A program made the translations under genes and the position numbers. Below are positions 10,001-17,893 of a stretch of 64,000 nt of DNA, one piece after another. Every line of letters starts with the position of its first letter. Position 1 is the stretch's first letter. The notes beneath the pieces were generated by a model, which was not told where the DNA came from, did not search any database, and worked only from the letters and a program-made list of their open reading frames with translations. The stretch is from Caballeronia telluris. Lineage in GTDB: Bacteria > Pseudomonadota > Gammaproteobacteria > Burkholderiales > Burkholderiaceae. Location: positions 62,001-126,000 of the forward strand of contig NZ_FCNZ02000002.1 in assembly GCF_001544495.1 (NCBI RefSeq), read 5' to 3'.

Positions 10001-10025
10001 AAAAAGGCGGCACGCGCCGCCTCTT
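10001..10025 (-). terminator. Terminator hairpin inside the isc operon, after iscA
   Basis: On the minus strand the stem is GGCGGC / GCCGCC with a 4-base loop, followed by TTTTTCTTTC. It lies about 20 bases past the iscA stop and 50 bases before hscB, so it should partly separate iscRSUA from hscBA-fdx-iscX. Confidence 0.75.
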
Positions 10026-10043
10026 TTGCCGGTACTCCCGGCG

Positions 10044-10367
10044 TCAAACGCGAAACGACTCGCCGCAGCCGCACTCGTCTTTCGCGTTCGGATTGTTGAA
10101 GCGAAAGCCTTCGTTCAATCCTTCGCGGGCGAAGTCGAGTTCGGTGCCGTCGAGATAGGCGAGGCTCTTCGGATCGATGATGATCTTCACGCCCGCCGAC
10201 TCGAACACCTGATCTTCCGGCGACAGTTCGTCGACGTACTCGAGCTTGTATGCCAGTCCCGAGCAGCCCGTCGTGCGAACGCCCAGCCGCAGGCCGACGC
10301 CCTTGCCGCGTCGCGTCAGGTACTTATGCACGTGCTGTGCCGCTTTTTCGGTCAACGTGATTGCCAT
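10044..10367 (-). CDS. iscA: A-type Fe-S carrier protein IscA
   Basis: A-type carrier of 107 residues that delivers iron or Fe-S clusters to client proteins. The three conserved cysteines are present: C35 in TTGCSGLAY and C99, C101 in the C-terminal ECGCG. The ATG at 10367 gives [10 protein letters not shown], the standard start; the longer frame upstream is unconserved. The gap to iscU is 117 bases. Confidence 0.97.
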   Translation of the reverse strand: MAITLTEKAAQHVHKYLTRRGKGVGLRLGVRTTGCSGLAYKLEYVDELSPEDQVFESAGVKIIIDPKSLAYLDGTELDFAREGLNEGFRFNNPNAKDECGCGESFRV

Positions 10368-10484
10368 AGTCTCTCGTTCCCGCAGTTGCTCGTCCGCCCG
10401 GCGTTCTTCCAAGCCCGGCGGTCGCAGACTGCAGCCTTGCTCTGCATCGAAAATCAGGGGCGCGTTCGTGCGCCCGCCACTCAC

Positions 10485-10913
10485 TTACGCCGCGTGCTGC
10501 TTCGCTTGCGTCTGCTCCGCTGCCGGAGCCGCCGCGCCGTGACGCTGCTTGTAGTCGGCGACCGCTGCCTTGATCGCGTCTTCCGCGAGAATCGAGCAGT
10601 GGATCTTCACCGGCGGCAGCGCGAGTTCTTCCGCGATATGCGTGTTCTTGATCGTCAGCGCCTGATCGAGCGTCTTGCCCTTTACCCACTCGGTCACGAG
10701 CGAGCTGGAGGCAATGGCCGAACCGCAGCCATACGTCTTGAACTTCGCATCTTCGATCACGCCGTCCGCGCCCACGCGGATCTGCAGCTTCATCACGTCG
10801 CCGCAAGCCGGGGCGCCGACCATGCCGGTGCCGACCGTGTCGTCGTCCTTGCCGAACGAGCCGACATTGCGCGGGTTTTCGTAGTGGTCCAGAACCTTGT
10901 CGCTATATGCCAT
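10485..10913 (-). CDS. iscU: Fe-S cluster assembly scaffold IscU
   Basis: Scaffold on which IscS sulfur and iron form a [2Fe-2S] cluster. The ligands C37 (GAPACGD), C63 (YGCGSA) and C106 (KIHCSIL), with the conserved D39, are all present, and the HscA recognition motif LPPVK is at residues 99-103. The protein is 142 residues, about 14 longer than E. coli IscU, because of an Ala/Gln-rich tail (AAAPAAEQTQAKQ) common in Burkholderia. It lies 59 bases after iscS. Confidence 0.97.
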   Translation of the reverse strand: MAYSDKVLDHYENPRNVGSFGKDDDTVGTGMVGAPACGDVMKLQIRVGADGVIEDAKFKTYGCGSAIASSSLVTEWVKGKTLDQALTIKNTHIAEELALPPVKIHCSILAEDAIKAAVADYKQRHGAAAPAAEQTQAKQHAA

Positions 10914-10972
10914 GATTCAAACTCCTTTCGTATTCCGTGTGTGGTCGTCGATTCCGTCGCGATCCGGGGCGC

Positions 10973-12196
10973 TCAGTGCGCAGCCCACTGGATGGTCGAG
11001 ATGTCGATGCCGTCCTTGTGCATTTCCCAGAGCGGCGACAAATCGCGCAACTTGGCGATCTTGCCCTTCAGCAGGTTGATCACGTAATCGACGTCCTGCT
11101 CGGTCGTGAAGCGGCCGACCGTGAAGCGAATCGAGCTGTGCGCGAGTTCATCGTTACGGCCGAGCGCGCGCAGCACGTACGACGGCTCCAGCGACGCCGA
11201 CGTGCACGCCGAACCCGACGACACCGCGACATCCTTCACCGCCATGATCAGCGATTCGCCTTCGACGAAGTTGAAGCTGATGTTGAGGTTGTGCGGCACG
11301 CGGCGCTCCATGTCGCCGTTGATGTACACCTCTTCCATGTCCTGCAGACCTTTCATCAAACGGTCGCGCAGCATGCGCACGCGCTCGTTTTCCGTCGCCA
11401 TTTCTTCGCGCGCGATGCGAAACGCCTCGCCCATGCCGACGATCTGATGCGTCGCGAGCGTGCCCGAGCGCATGCCGCGCTCGTGGCCGCCGCCGTGCAT
11501 CTGCGCTTCGATGCGCACGCGCGGCTTGCGTCGCACGTACAGCGCGCCGATGCCCTTCGGGCCATACGTCTTGTGCGCCGAGAACGACATCAGGTCGACC
11601 TTGAGCTTCTGCAGGTCGATGGCGATCTTGCCGGTGGCCTGCGCCGCGTCGACGTGAAAAATGATGCCCTTCGCGCGCGTGATCTCGCCGATCGCCTCGA
11701 CGTCCTGAATCACGCCAATCTCGTTGTTCACGCTCATCACCGAGACGAGGATCGTGTCCGGGCGGATCGCGGCCTGGAGCTTGTCCAGATCGATCAGGCC
11801 GTCGTCCTTGACGTCGAGATACGTGACTTCGAAGCCTTCGCGTTCCAGTTCGCGCATTGTGTCGAGCACGGCCTTGTGCTCGGTCTTCACCGTGATGAGG
11901 TGCTTGCCCTTACTTTTGTAGAAGTGCGCGGCGCCCTTGATCGCGAGGTTGTCCGACTCCGTTGCGCCCGACGTCCAGATGATCTCGCGCGGGTCGCAGT
12001 TCACCAGCGCGGCGACGTTCTCGCGCGCTTCCTCGACCGCCCGCTCCGCGTCCCAGCCGTACTGGTGGCTGCGCGACGCCGGATTGCCGAACTGCTCGCG
12101 CAGATACGGAATCATCTTGTCCACCACGCGCGGATCGACGGGGGTCGTCGCGCTGTAGTCCATGTAAATGGGCAGGTGGGGAATATCGTTGTTCAT
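10973..12196 (-). CDS. iscS: Cysteine desulfurase IscS
   Basis: PLP enzyme that removes sulfur from cysteine for Fe-S clusters, tRNA thiolation and other pathways. At 407 residues it matches E. coli IscS length. The PLP lysine is in [12 protein letters not shown], and the sulfur-carrying active-site cysteine is in [19 protein letters not shown], on the flexible loop. It starts [19 protein letters not shown]. It is the second gene of the isc operon, 84 bases after iscR. Confidence 0.98.
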   Translation of the reverse strand: MNNDIPHLPIYMDYSATTPVDPRVVDKMIPYLREQFGNPASRSHQYGWDAERAVEEARENVAALVNCDPREIIWTSGATESDNLAIKGAAHFYKSKGKHLITVKTEHKAVLDTMRELEREGFEVTYLDVKDDGLIDLDKLQAAIRPDTILVSVMSVNNEIGVIQDVEAIGEITRAKGIIFHVDAAQATGKIAIDLQKLKVDLMSFSAHKTYGPKGIGALYVRRKPRVRIEAQMHGGGHERGMRSGTLATHQIVGMGEAFRIAREEMATENERVRMLRDRLMKGLQDMEEVYINGDMERRVPHNLNISFNFVEGESLIMAVKDVAVSSGSACTSASLEPSYVLRALGRNDELAHSSIRFTVGRFTTEQDVDYVINLLKGKIAKLRDLSPLWEMHKDGIDISTIQWAAH

Positions 12197-12280
12197 CAGT
12201 CGCTCCGGGTAAAACGGTCAAATGGCGTTGTTCTCGACGTTCGCGCTGCGCCCGACGTGCCCGGGGCGCGCGCGGGTTCG

Positions 12281-12808
12281 TCAGCCCGCCAGGTTGAAAA
12301 CGGAATTCGGTCCTTTGGGCACGACGCGCGCCTTATCGACGCTCGCCGACTCCGTACGCCGGTCGCGCAGCACCGCCGACGATCCTTCGCGCGCCCGCTG
12401 CTGGTCGACGAGATCCTTGAGCGACACCGAATCGAGATACTCGACCATTTTCTGGTTGAGCGTCGCCCAGAGTTCGTGGGTCATGCAGTGGCCGTCGTGC
12501 TGCTTCGTGCCTTCGCAGCTGCCCTTGCCGCCGCACTGCGTGGCGTCGATCGGCTCGTCGACCGCGATGATGATGTCCGCGACCGTCACGTTCTCCGCGC
12601 GGCGCGCGAGGTTGTAGCCGCCGCCCGGCCCGCGGACCGATTCGACGATCTCGTGCCGGCGCAGCTTGCCGAACAACTGCTCGAGGTAGGAAAGCGAGAT
12701 GCGCTGGCGCTGGCTGATGCCGGCCAGCGTCACCGGGCCCTGCTCCTGGCGCAAAGCCAGGTCGATCATCGCCGTGACGGCGAAACGGCCTTTCGTGGTG
12801 AGTCTCAT
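12281..12808 (-). CDS. iscR: Fe-S cluster-sensing regulator IscR
   Basis: Rrf2-family repressor/activator of 175 residues. The winged helix-turn-helix is at about residues 1-65 (MRLTTKGRFAVTAMIDLAL start). The cluster ligands are C92, C98 and a third cysteine at C108 with H111 (CMTHELW). Relative to E. coli IscR (C92, C98, C104, H107) there are four extra residues between the second and third cysteine. With a [2Fe-2S] cluster it represses its own operon; two IscR-type boxes overlap and follow the promoter directly upstream. Confidence 0.97.
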   Translation of the reverse strand: MRLTTKGRFAVTAMIDLALRQEQGPVTLAGISQRQRISLSYLEQLFGKLRRHEIVESVRGPGGGYNLARRAENVTVADIIIAVDEPIDATQCGGKGSCEGTKQHDGHCMTHELWATLNQKMVEYLDSVSLKDLVDQQRAREGSSAVLRDRRTESASVDKARVVPKGPNSVFNLAG

Positions 12809-12826
12809 AATTGGGGGCTACCGCTA

Positions 12827-12851
12827 ATACTTGAGGATTTTCGTCCAGTAT
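12827..12851 (-). promoter_or_regulatory. IscR type-1 box, promoter-proximal
   Basis: 25-base site on the minus strand starting ATACTGGAC and ending CAAGTAT. It agrees with the known type-1 consensus (ATASYYGACTRWWWY then AGTCRRSTAT) at most positions. It overlaps the -10 box and transcription start of iscR. Confidence 0.75.
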
Positions 12852-12874
12852 AAATAGCCTACATTTTTAGTCAA
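12847..12874 (-). promoter_or_regulatory. iscR operon promoter
   Basis: On the minus strand -35 TTGACT (12874-12869) and -10 TATACT (12852-12847) are separated by 16 bases. Predicted start is near 12840, about 30 bases before the iscR ATG. Both elements lie inside IscR boxes. Confidence 0.75.
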
Positions 12875-12878
12875 GTAT
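12854..12878 (-). promoter_or_regulatory. IscR type-1 box, promoter-distal
   Basis: 25-base site on the minus strand starting ATACTTGACT and ending AGGCTAT, close to the type-1 IscR consensus. It contains the -35 box, so holo-IscR bound here would block RNA polymerase. Confidence 0.75.
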
Positions 12879-12939
12879 CCAGCTCGGAAAATCTATAGGA
12901 ATTTACTTAAGGAGCGGCGGTCGGCCTGCGTGCGGCGCT

Positions 12940-13422
12940 CTAGACGACGAGTTGCGTGCGCAGCGCCTTGAGGAGGCCTTCGCACGCGTCCTCGCACTGG
13001 TCCAGCACGCGCTCGAAGCCATCGTCGCCGCCAAAATACGGGTCGACGACCACGCGGCTGTCGTCGCGCGTCGCGAACTCCATCAGCAGACGAATCTTGT
13101 CCCGGTGCTCCGCCGGGCAGATTTCCGTGAGCGCGGCGGCATTGGCGTCGTCCATCGCGATCAGGAGGTCGAAGTGCGCGAAGTCGTCGGCGGTGATCTG
13201 TCGGCCTCGCAACGGCGACAGGTCGTAGCCGCGCCGGCGGGCCGCGCGCTGCGCGCGCTCGTCGGGCGGCTGGCCGATGTGCCAATCGCCGGTGCCCGCC
13301 GAATCCACGATGATCCGGTCAGCGAGCTTCGCCTGCGCCACGCAATGCAGAAACACGGCCTCCGCGCTCGGCGAGCGGCAAATGTTGCCGAGACACACGA
13401 AGCAGACGGCGATCGAGTTCAT
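12940..13422 (-). CDS. Low-molecular-weight protein tyrosine phosphatase
   Basis: A 160-residue phosphatase. The active-site loop CLGNICRS (CX5R, C10 to R16) and the acid aspartate in VVDPYFGG, near residue 128, are both present. Members dephosphorylate tyrosine kinases or small phospho-substrates; no BY-kinase or capsule gene lies nearby, so its substrate is unclear. A TATAAT on the minus strand (13509-13504) is a likely -10. The longer in-frame GTG start upstream would pass through this promoter and add unconserved sequence, so ATG 13422 is preferred. Confidence 0.93.
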   Translation of the reverse strand: MNSIAVCFVCLGNICRSPSAEAVFLHCVAQAKLADRIIVDSAGTGDWHIGQPPDERAQRAARRRGYDLSPLRGRQITADDFAHFDLLIAMDDANAAALTEICPAEHRDKIRLLMEFATRDDSRVVVDPYFGGDDGFERVLDQCEDACEGLLKALRTQLVV

Positions 13423-13573
13423 CGTTGGAAGGCGGCGAGGAAGTGAGCGGGATTGCACCGGCTGCGCGCGTGGCCGCCCGCCGCTTTTCGCAAATTCCCG
13501 CGAATTATACAAAGAGCCGGAAAAAACCGCCGGACTCGGCGGCCAGCGCCATCGGAACGCGCCTAAAAGCGTC

Positions 13574-13816
13574 TCAGAGCACGCGCGGCGACGGCGCCGC
13601 ATCGTCGGACGATGCGCCCGCAGGATTCCACATGCCGTCGGGCTCGACGTATCCGAAGGACACCGCACGCGCCAGTTCCGCGCTCAGGTTCGCGCTGCTC
13701 GCGAGTTCGCCGGACGTGGCGTCGGCATGGCCGTTGCTCGCAGCGCTGAGGTAGGCGGCAAGCACGATCGGAACGAGGATCGCGACGGGCCAGTAGGTCG
13801 ATATTGTCTTTTTCAT
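13574..13816 (-). CDS. Small membrane or exported hypothetical protein
   Basis: An 80-residue ORF starting MKKTISTYWPVAILVPIVL, with a hydrophobic segment at about residues 8-25 that is either an uncleaved anchor or a signal peptide. A Ser/Ala-rich polar remainder follows. A purine-rich ribosome site (CAGGGGTG) precedes the ATG. I do not recognise a family. It is flanked by the phosphatase promoter and a divergent lipoprotein gene. Confidence 0.55.
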   Translation of the reverse strand: MKKTISTYWPVAILVPIVLAAYLSAASNGHADATSGELASSANLSAELARAVSFGYVEPDGMWNPAGASSDDAAPSPRVL

Positions 13817-14066
13817 TGAGCACCCCTGCTTCGATGTCGTGCGGGCAACAGGCCCACTTGTCGACAGCTAGAAGTCTACGGGTTTGCCCTTATCTCATAA
13901 AGACGCTTAAAAGCAAAGCTTTGTTGCACGGCGAACAACAAGCCGTTTCGCCACGCGCGATGTGTGGATAATTCCACCGCCAGTTATAAAGGCTTACAAA
14001 GTTTTCGGGGACACCCGCGCCACCGCGGTGTCTGATAAGTAATCGGTCAACGGTTTTGCCAACATC

Positions 14067-14606
14067 ATGAAACTCGCAGTCGCAGGAATCGTCATCACGT
14101 CGTCGGCGCTCGTCGCCGGATGCGCGGTCTACCCGGACGGCACGCCCGCCTATGGCGGCGGTTATCCGGCCGGATACGACCCGGGCTATGGCGCCTATGG
14201 TTACGGCGGCCCCGTCGTGCAGTCCGGCGTGTACGTCGGCGGTGGGAGCTATTACGGTCCCGGCTATTACAATCCGCCGCCGCGGCGATACTGGGACGAC
14301 GGCCCCGGTTACCGGCGTCCGTCGGGCGGCGGCTGGCAGGGACGCCCGCAAGGGGAAGGCGGCCACGGCGGACACAACGGCCCGCCGCCGGGACAGCAGG
14401 CGGGCGGTGGCGGCGGCGGAAATCACGGCGGCCAGGGCGGCCAGGGCGGACAGCAGGCAGGCGGCGGTGGCGGACGCCCGCCACCGGTCGCGGTCGGCGG
14501 AGCGGCGCCAAACCGGCCGACCGTCGCGCCCGCTCCGCAAGGCAACCAGGGCGGCAGTCGCAGCGGGTTGCCGCCGCGACAGAGTTCGGGGCCGTTCGGC
14601 GGTTGA
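14067..14606 (+). CDS. Gly/Pro-rich lipoprotein
   Basis: A 179-residue secreted protein. The N-terminus MKLAVAGIVITSSALVAGC has a lipobox ending at C19, so it should be lipid-anchored. The first part is Tyr/Gly/Pro-rich (YGGGYPAGYDPGYGAYGYGG) and the second half is a Gly/Gln low-complexity tail. Such YXP/Gly-rich lipoproteins are common hypotheticals in Burkholderia; I cannot assign a function. It has its own terminator and reads toward lutB. Confidence 0.75.
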   Translation: MKLAVAGIVITSSALVAGCAVYPDGTPAYGGGYPAGYDPGYGAYGYGGPVVQSGVYVGGGSYYGPGYYNPPPRRYWDDGPGYRRPSGGGWQGRPQGEGGHGGHNGPPPGQQAGGGGGGNHGGQGGQGGQQAGGGGGRPPPVAVGGAAPNRPTVAPAPQGNQGGSRSGLPPRQSSGPFGG

Positions 14607-14633
14607 CACAGCACCCAGCAAACGTACGCAAGA

Positions 14634-14670
14634 AAAAGCCGCGTGAATCCTTTGGATTCACGCGGCTTTT
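14634..14670. terminator. Bidirectional terminator between lipoprotein gene and lutB
   Basis: A 17-bp perfect stem beginning AAAAGCCGCGTGAATCC with a TTT loop. A-runs and T-runs at both ends make it usable from either strand. Confidence 0.92.
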
Positions 14671-14691
14671 CCGTTGGATGTGAAGACCGGC

Positions 14692-16104
14692 TCACCCGAT
14701 ATGCGATCGCTGCGCCTTGTAGAGTTCGCGAAACGTCCGGCCGACGGGCGCGGGCATGTCGCGGGTGTTGGTCCACCCGCCGCCGAGCGGCAATCGCGTG
14801 ATCGCTTTGCGGTTCCCGCCCATGCGTTCGAGGATGCGCGCCGAAAGCTTCGTGAAGAGCGCATACCAACCGGGATGCAGCGCGAGGAAGCCCCACGCGG
14901 CCAGCGCCGCGCGCTCGCTCCACGGCCTCAGGCGGCGCTCGACCTGCTTCTCGCGCAGCTTGCGCAGCAGGTCCGACAGCGGTATCCCGACGGGACAGAC
15001 GCTGTTGCACTCGCCGCAAAGCGTGGCGGCCTGCGGCAGATCGAGCGCGCGATCGATGCCGGTATAAGCCGGCGTCAGCACCGACCCCATCGGTCCCGGA
15101 TACACCCATCCATACGCATGCCCGCCGATCTTCTGATACACGGGGCAGTGATTCATGCACGCGCCGCAGCGGATGCAGCGCAGCATCTCCCGAAATTCCC
15201 CGCCGATGAGCCCCGTCCGCCCGCCGTCGACGAGCACGAAATACATGTGCTCGGGCCCGTCGAGATCGCCTGCGCCGCGCGGGCCGGTCAGCAGCGAAAA
15301 GTAGTTCGACATCGTCTGCCCGGTCGCCGAGCGCGGCAAGAGGCGCATCGCGGTGGCGAGGTCTTCGAGTGTCGGCAGCACTTTTTCGACGCCCGTCACG
15401 GCCACGTGCACGCGCGGCATCACGGTGCACATGCCTTCGTTGCCCTCGTTCGTCACGACCGCCACCGAACCCGTCTCCGCGATCAGGAAATTGCCGCCCG
15501 TCACGCCCATGTCCGCCGACATGAAGTGCGGCCGCAGCACCTCGCGCGCCTCGCGCGTCATGTCGGGAATCTCGGTCAGGCGCGGCTTGTGATGCGTCTT
15601 CGCGAAGAGATCGGCGATCTCCTCCTTGTCCTTGTGGACGACGGGCGCAATGATGTGGCTCGGCGGCTCGTTGTCGTTGATCTGAAGGATGTATTCGCCG
15701 AGATCCGTCTCGATCGACTGCACGCCCATCTCGCCGAGCACGCGATTCAGCTGCATTTCCTCCGACACCATCGACTTCGTCTTGATCACCTTCTTGACGT
15801 CGTGCTTGCGCGCGATGTCAGCGACGAGCCGTGCCGCGTCCTGCGTCGATTCCGCGTAGAGCACCGTCGCGCCGCGGCGCGTCGCCTCGCGCTCGAAGGT
15901 GTCGAGCCACACGTCGAGATTTTCCAGCGCGCGGTCGCGGCGCTCCTTGAGCGCGGCGCGCGTGGCCTCGAAGTCGATCGCGGTGATCGCGCTCGCCCGG
16001 GCGCTGACGAATTTCGTCGACAGTTTGGTCAGGTTCTGTTGCAGGCGCTGGTCGGCGAGCTTGCTGCCCGCGCGCGCCTTGAACTGCATGGTCTGGACTT
16101 GCAT
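14692..16104 (-). CDS. lutB: Lactate utilization iron-sulfur protein LutB (YkgF/LldF)
   Basis: A 470-residue ferredoxin-like subunit of the LutABC L-lactate dehydrogenase. The N-terminal two-thirds is the LUD domain (about residues 60-295, with MGVTGGNFLIAETGS). Next come two [4Fe-4S] cysteine clusters, CIRCGACMNHCP and CGECNSVCPVGIP. It oxidises L-lactate to pyruvate with its partners and feeds electrons to the respiratory chain. It lies 18 bases after lutA, a clear operon. lutC is not in the window. Confidence 0.92.
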   Translation of the reverse strand: MQVQTMQFKARAGSKLADQRLQQNLTKLSTKFVSARASAITAIDFEATRAALKERRDRALENLDVWLDTFEREATRRGATVLYAESTQDAARLVADIARKHDVKKVIKTKSMVSEEMQLNRVLGEMGVQSIETDLGEYILQINDNEPPSHIIAPVVHKDKEEIADLFAKTHHKPRLTEIPDMTREAREVLRPHFMSADMGVTGGNFLIAETGSVAVVTNEGNEGMCTVMPRVHVAVTGVEKVLPTLEDLATAMRLLPRSATGQTMSNYFSLLTGPRGAGDLDGPEHMYFVLVDGGRTGLIGGEFREMLRCIRCGACMNHCPVYQKIGGHAYGWVYPGPMGSVLTPAYTGIDRALDLPQAATLCGECNSVCPVGIPLSDLLRKLREKQVERRLRPWSERAALAAWGFLALHPGWYALFTKLSARILERMGGNRKAITRLPLGGGWTNTRDMPAPVGRTFRELYKAQRSHIG

Positions 16105-16122
16105 GGCGGCTCCGGTTGGCGG

Positions 16123-16845
16123 TCAGGCGTCGCCCGCGAGGACTTGCGCGATATGCAGCACGCGCGTCGCGGTGTCGCCGGTGCGGCGCAGGCGCCCTTC
16201 GATGTTGAGCATGCAGCCGAGGTCGCCGAGCACGACGGCATTAACGCCGCTCTCGCGGATGTTGGCGCACTTTTCGTCGACGATCGCCGTGGAGATGTCG
16301 CCGTACTTCACCGCGAACGTGCCGCCGAAGCCGCAGCAGTGTTCGCAGCCCTTCATCTCCGTGACCGGCACGCCCGCCTGCGCGAGCAGCGCGCGCGGCT
16401 GCGCCTTGACGCCGAGTTCGCGCAGACCCGAGCACGAATCGTGGTACGTCACGGCACCTTCGAACACGCCCGGCTCGATGCGCGCGTTCGCGACCGTCAC
16501 GAGGAAATCGGTCAGTTCGAACACGCGCGGCTGCAGGCGCGCGTAGCGGTTCATCAGTTCGGGATCGTCGCGAAAGAGATCGCCGTAATGCGCGCGGATC
16601 ATCCCGCCGCATGAGCCCGACGGCACCACCACGTAGTCGAACTGTTCGAACTCGCGCAGCGTCTTTTCGGCGAGATCGCGCGCGAGGCGGCGATCGCCGG
16701 AGTTATAGGCGGGCTGGCCGCAGCAGGTTTGCGCGGGCGGCACGACGACCTCGAATCCAGCCTTTTCGATCAGCTTGATGACGGAAAAACCGATCTCCGG
16801 CCGCATCAGGTCGATGAGACAGGTGACGAACAAACCGACTCGCAT
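16123..16845 (-). CDS. lutA: Lactate utilization (Fe-S)-binding protein LutA (YkgE/LldE)
   Basis: A 240-residue protein with two CCG domains: TCCGQPAYNSGD in the first half and HCCGFGGTFAV in the second. These cysteine-rich motifs are typical of LutA, GlcF and heterodisulfide reductase subunits and bind a Fe-S cofactor. It is the first gene of lutA-lutB and is divergent from the IclR regulator, 169 bases away, which could control it. Confidence 0.92.
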   Translation of the reverse strand: MRVGLFVTCLIDLMRPEIGFSVIKLIEKAGFEVVVPPAQTCCGQPAYNSGDRRLARDLAEKTLREFEQFDYVVVPSGSCGGMIRAHYGDLFRDDPELMNRYARLQPRVFELTDFLVTVANARIEPGVFEGAVTYHDSCSGLRELGVKAQPRALLAQAGVPVTEMKGCEHCCGFGGTFAVKYGDISTAIVDEKCANIRESGVNAVVLGDLGCMLNIEGRLRRTGDTATRVLHIAQVLAGDA

Positions 16846-17014
16846 GGGGACTTCCTTTTTTCGACACGTACGGGAAACGTCCCCGATTATCCGCGATTAA
16901 ACCGCGCGCGCGAACGGCGCCTGATTAAAAGGGCAAGACCGGCGCGCACTTCTTTTTCACATTACGAGATACAATTGCCGTTCCGCTGTTTGACGCGTCA
17001 ACCGATTTTCCACG

Positions 17015-17821
17015 ATGAGCGATACGAACCCGGAATCCAAAACGTCCATTCAGGTCATCGAGCGCATGATGAAGCTGCTCGATGCCCTCGCCGCGCACAC
17101 CGATCCCGTCAGCCTGAAGGAACTTGCAAAGAGCACGGAGCTGCATCCGTCGACGGCGCACCGGATCCTGAACGACATGGTGTTGTGCCGGCTCGTCGAC
17201 CGGTCGGACCCCGGCACGTACCGCCTCGGCATGCGGCTGCTCGAACTCGGCAATCTCGTGAAGGCGCGCCTCTCGGTGCGCGAAGCCGCGATGCCGCCGA
17301 TGCGCGAACTGCACCGCCAGACGGGCCAGACGGTCAATCTCTCGGTGCGTCAGGGCGACGAGATCGTGTATATCGAGCGCGCGTATTCGGAGCGTTCGGG
17401 CATGCAGGTCGTGCGGGCGATCGGCGGGCGCGCGCCGCTGCATCTGACCTCGGTCGGCAAGCTCTTTCTCGCCGCCGACGAAGCCTCGCGCGTGCGTGCC
17501 TACGCCACGCGCACGGGTTTGTCGGGTCATACGCAGAACAGCATCACGGATCTCGCCAAGCTGGAACGCGAACTGACCTTCGTGCGCCAGCAGGCGTGCG
17601 CGCGCGACAACGAGGAACTGGAACTGGGCGTGCGCTGCATCGCCGCCGGCATCTACGACGATACCGGGCGGCTCGTCGCGGGATTGTCGCTGTCGGCGCC
17701 CGCCGACCGCCTCCAAGATGCGTGGCTCAAGCAACTCAGCCACACGGCGCTCGAGATTTCGCGCTCGCTCGGCTATCACGCGCAAGTGCCGCAAGAGGCG
17801 CAGCCACAGCCGCATCGCTGA
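17015..17821 (+). CDS. IclR-family transcriptional regulator
   Basis: A 268-residue regulator. The N-terminal winged helix-turn-helix (about residues 10-75, SLKELAKSTELHPSTAHRILNDM) is followed by an IclR effector-binding domain (about 90-255, with GGRAPLHLTSVGKLFLA). A TACAAT about 40 bases upstream may be its -10. IclR proteins usually control carbon-source catabolism and often the divergent operon; here that is lutAB, which is inference from position. A terminator follows. Confidence 0.9.
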   Translation: MSDTNPESKTSIQVIERMMKLLDALAAHTDPVSLKELAKSTELHPSTAHRILNDMVLCRLVDRSDPGTYRLGMRLLELGNLVKARLSVREAAMPPMRELHRQTGQTVNLSVRQGDEIVYIERAYSERSGMQVVRAIGGRAPLHLTSVGKLFLAADEASRVRAYATRTGLSGHTQNSITDLAKLERELTFVRQQACARDNEELELGVRCIAAGIYDDTGRLVAGLSLSAPADRLQDAWLKQLSHTALEISRSLGYHAQVPQEAQPQPHR

Positions 17822-17838
17822 ACGCGGCGCCCAAAAAG

Positions 17839-17872
17839 AAAACCGGATTCATCTCGCGATGAATCCGGTTTT
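17839..17872. terminator. Bidirectional terminator between IclR gene and pbpG
   Basis: A 15-bp perfect stem AAAACCGGATTCATC with its complement and a TCGC loop, then TTTTTTC. It separates convergent genes. Confidence 0.92.
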
Positions 17873-17893
17873 TTCTTGCCGCGCTCGGGAAGA

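Noticed and set aside
10937-12853. 638-codon open frame on the plus strand
   Set aside because: Antisense to iscS and iscR; Arg/His/Val-rich composition typical of shadow frames.
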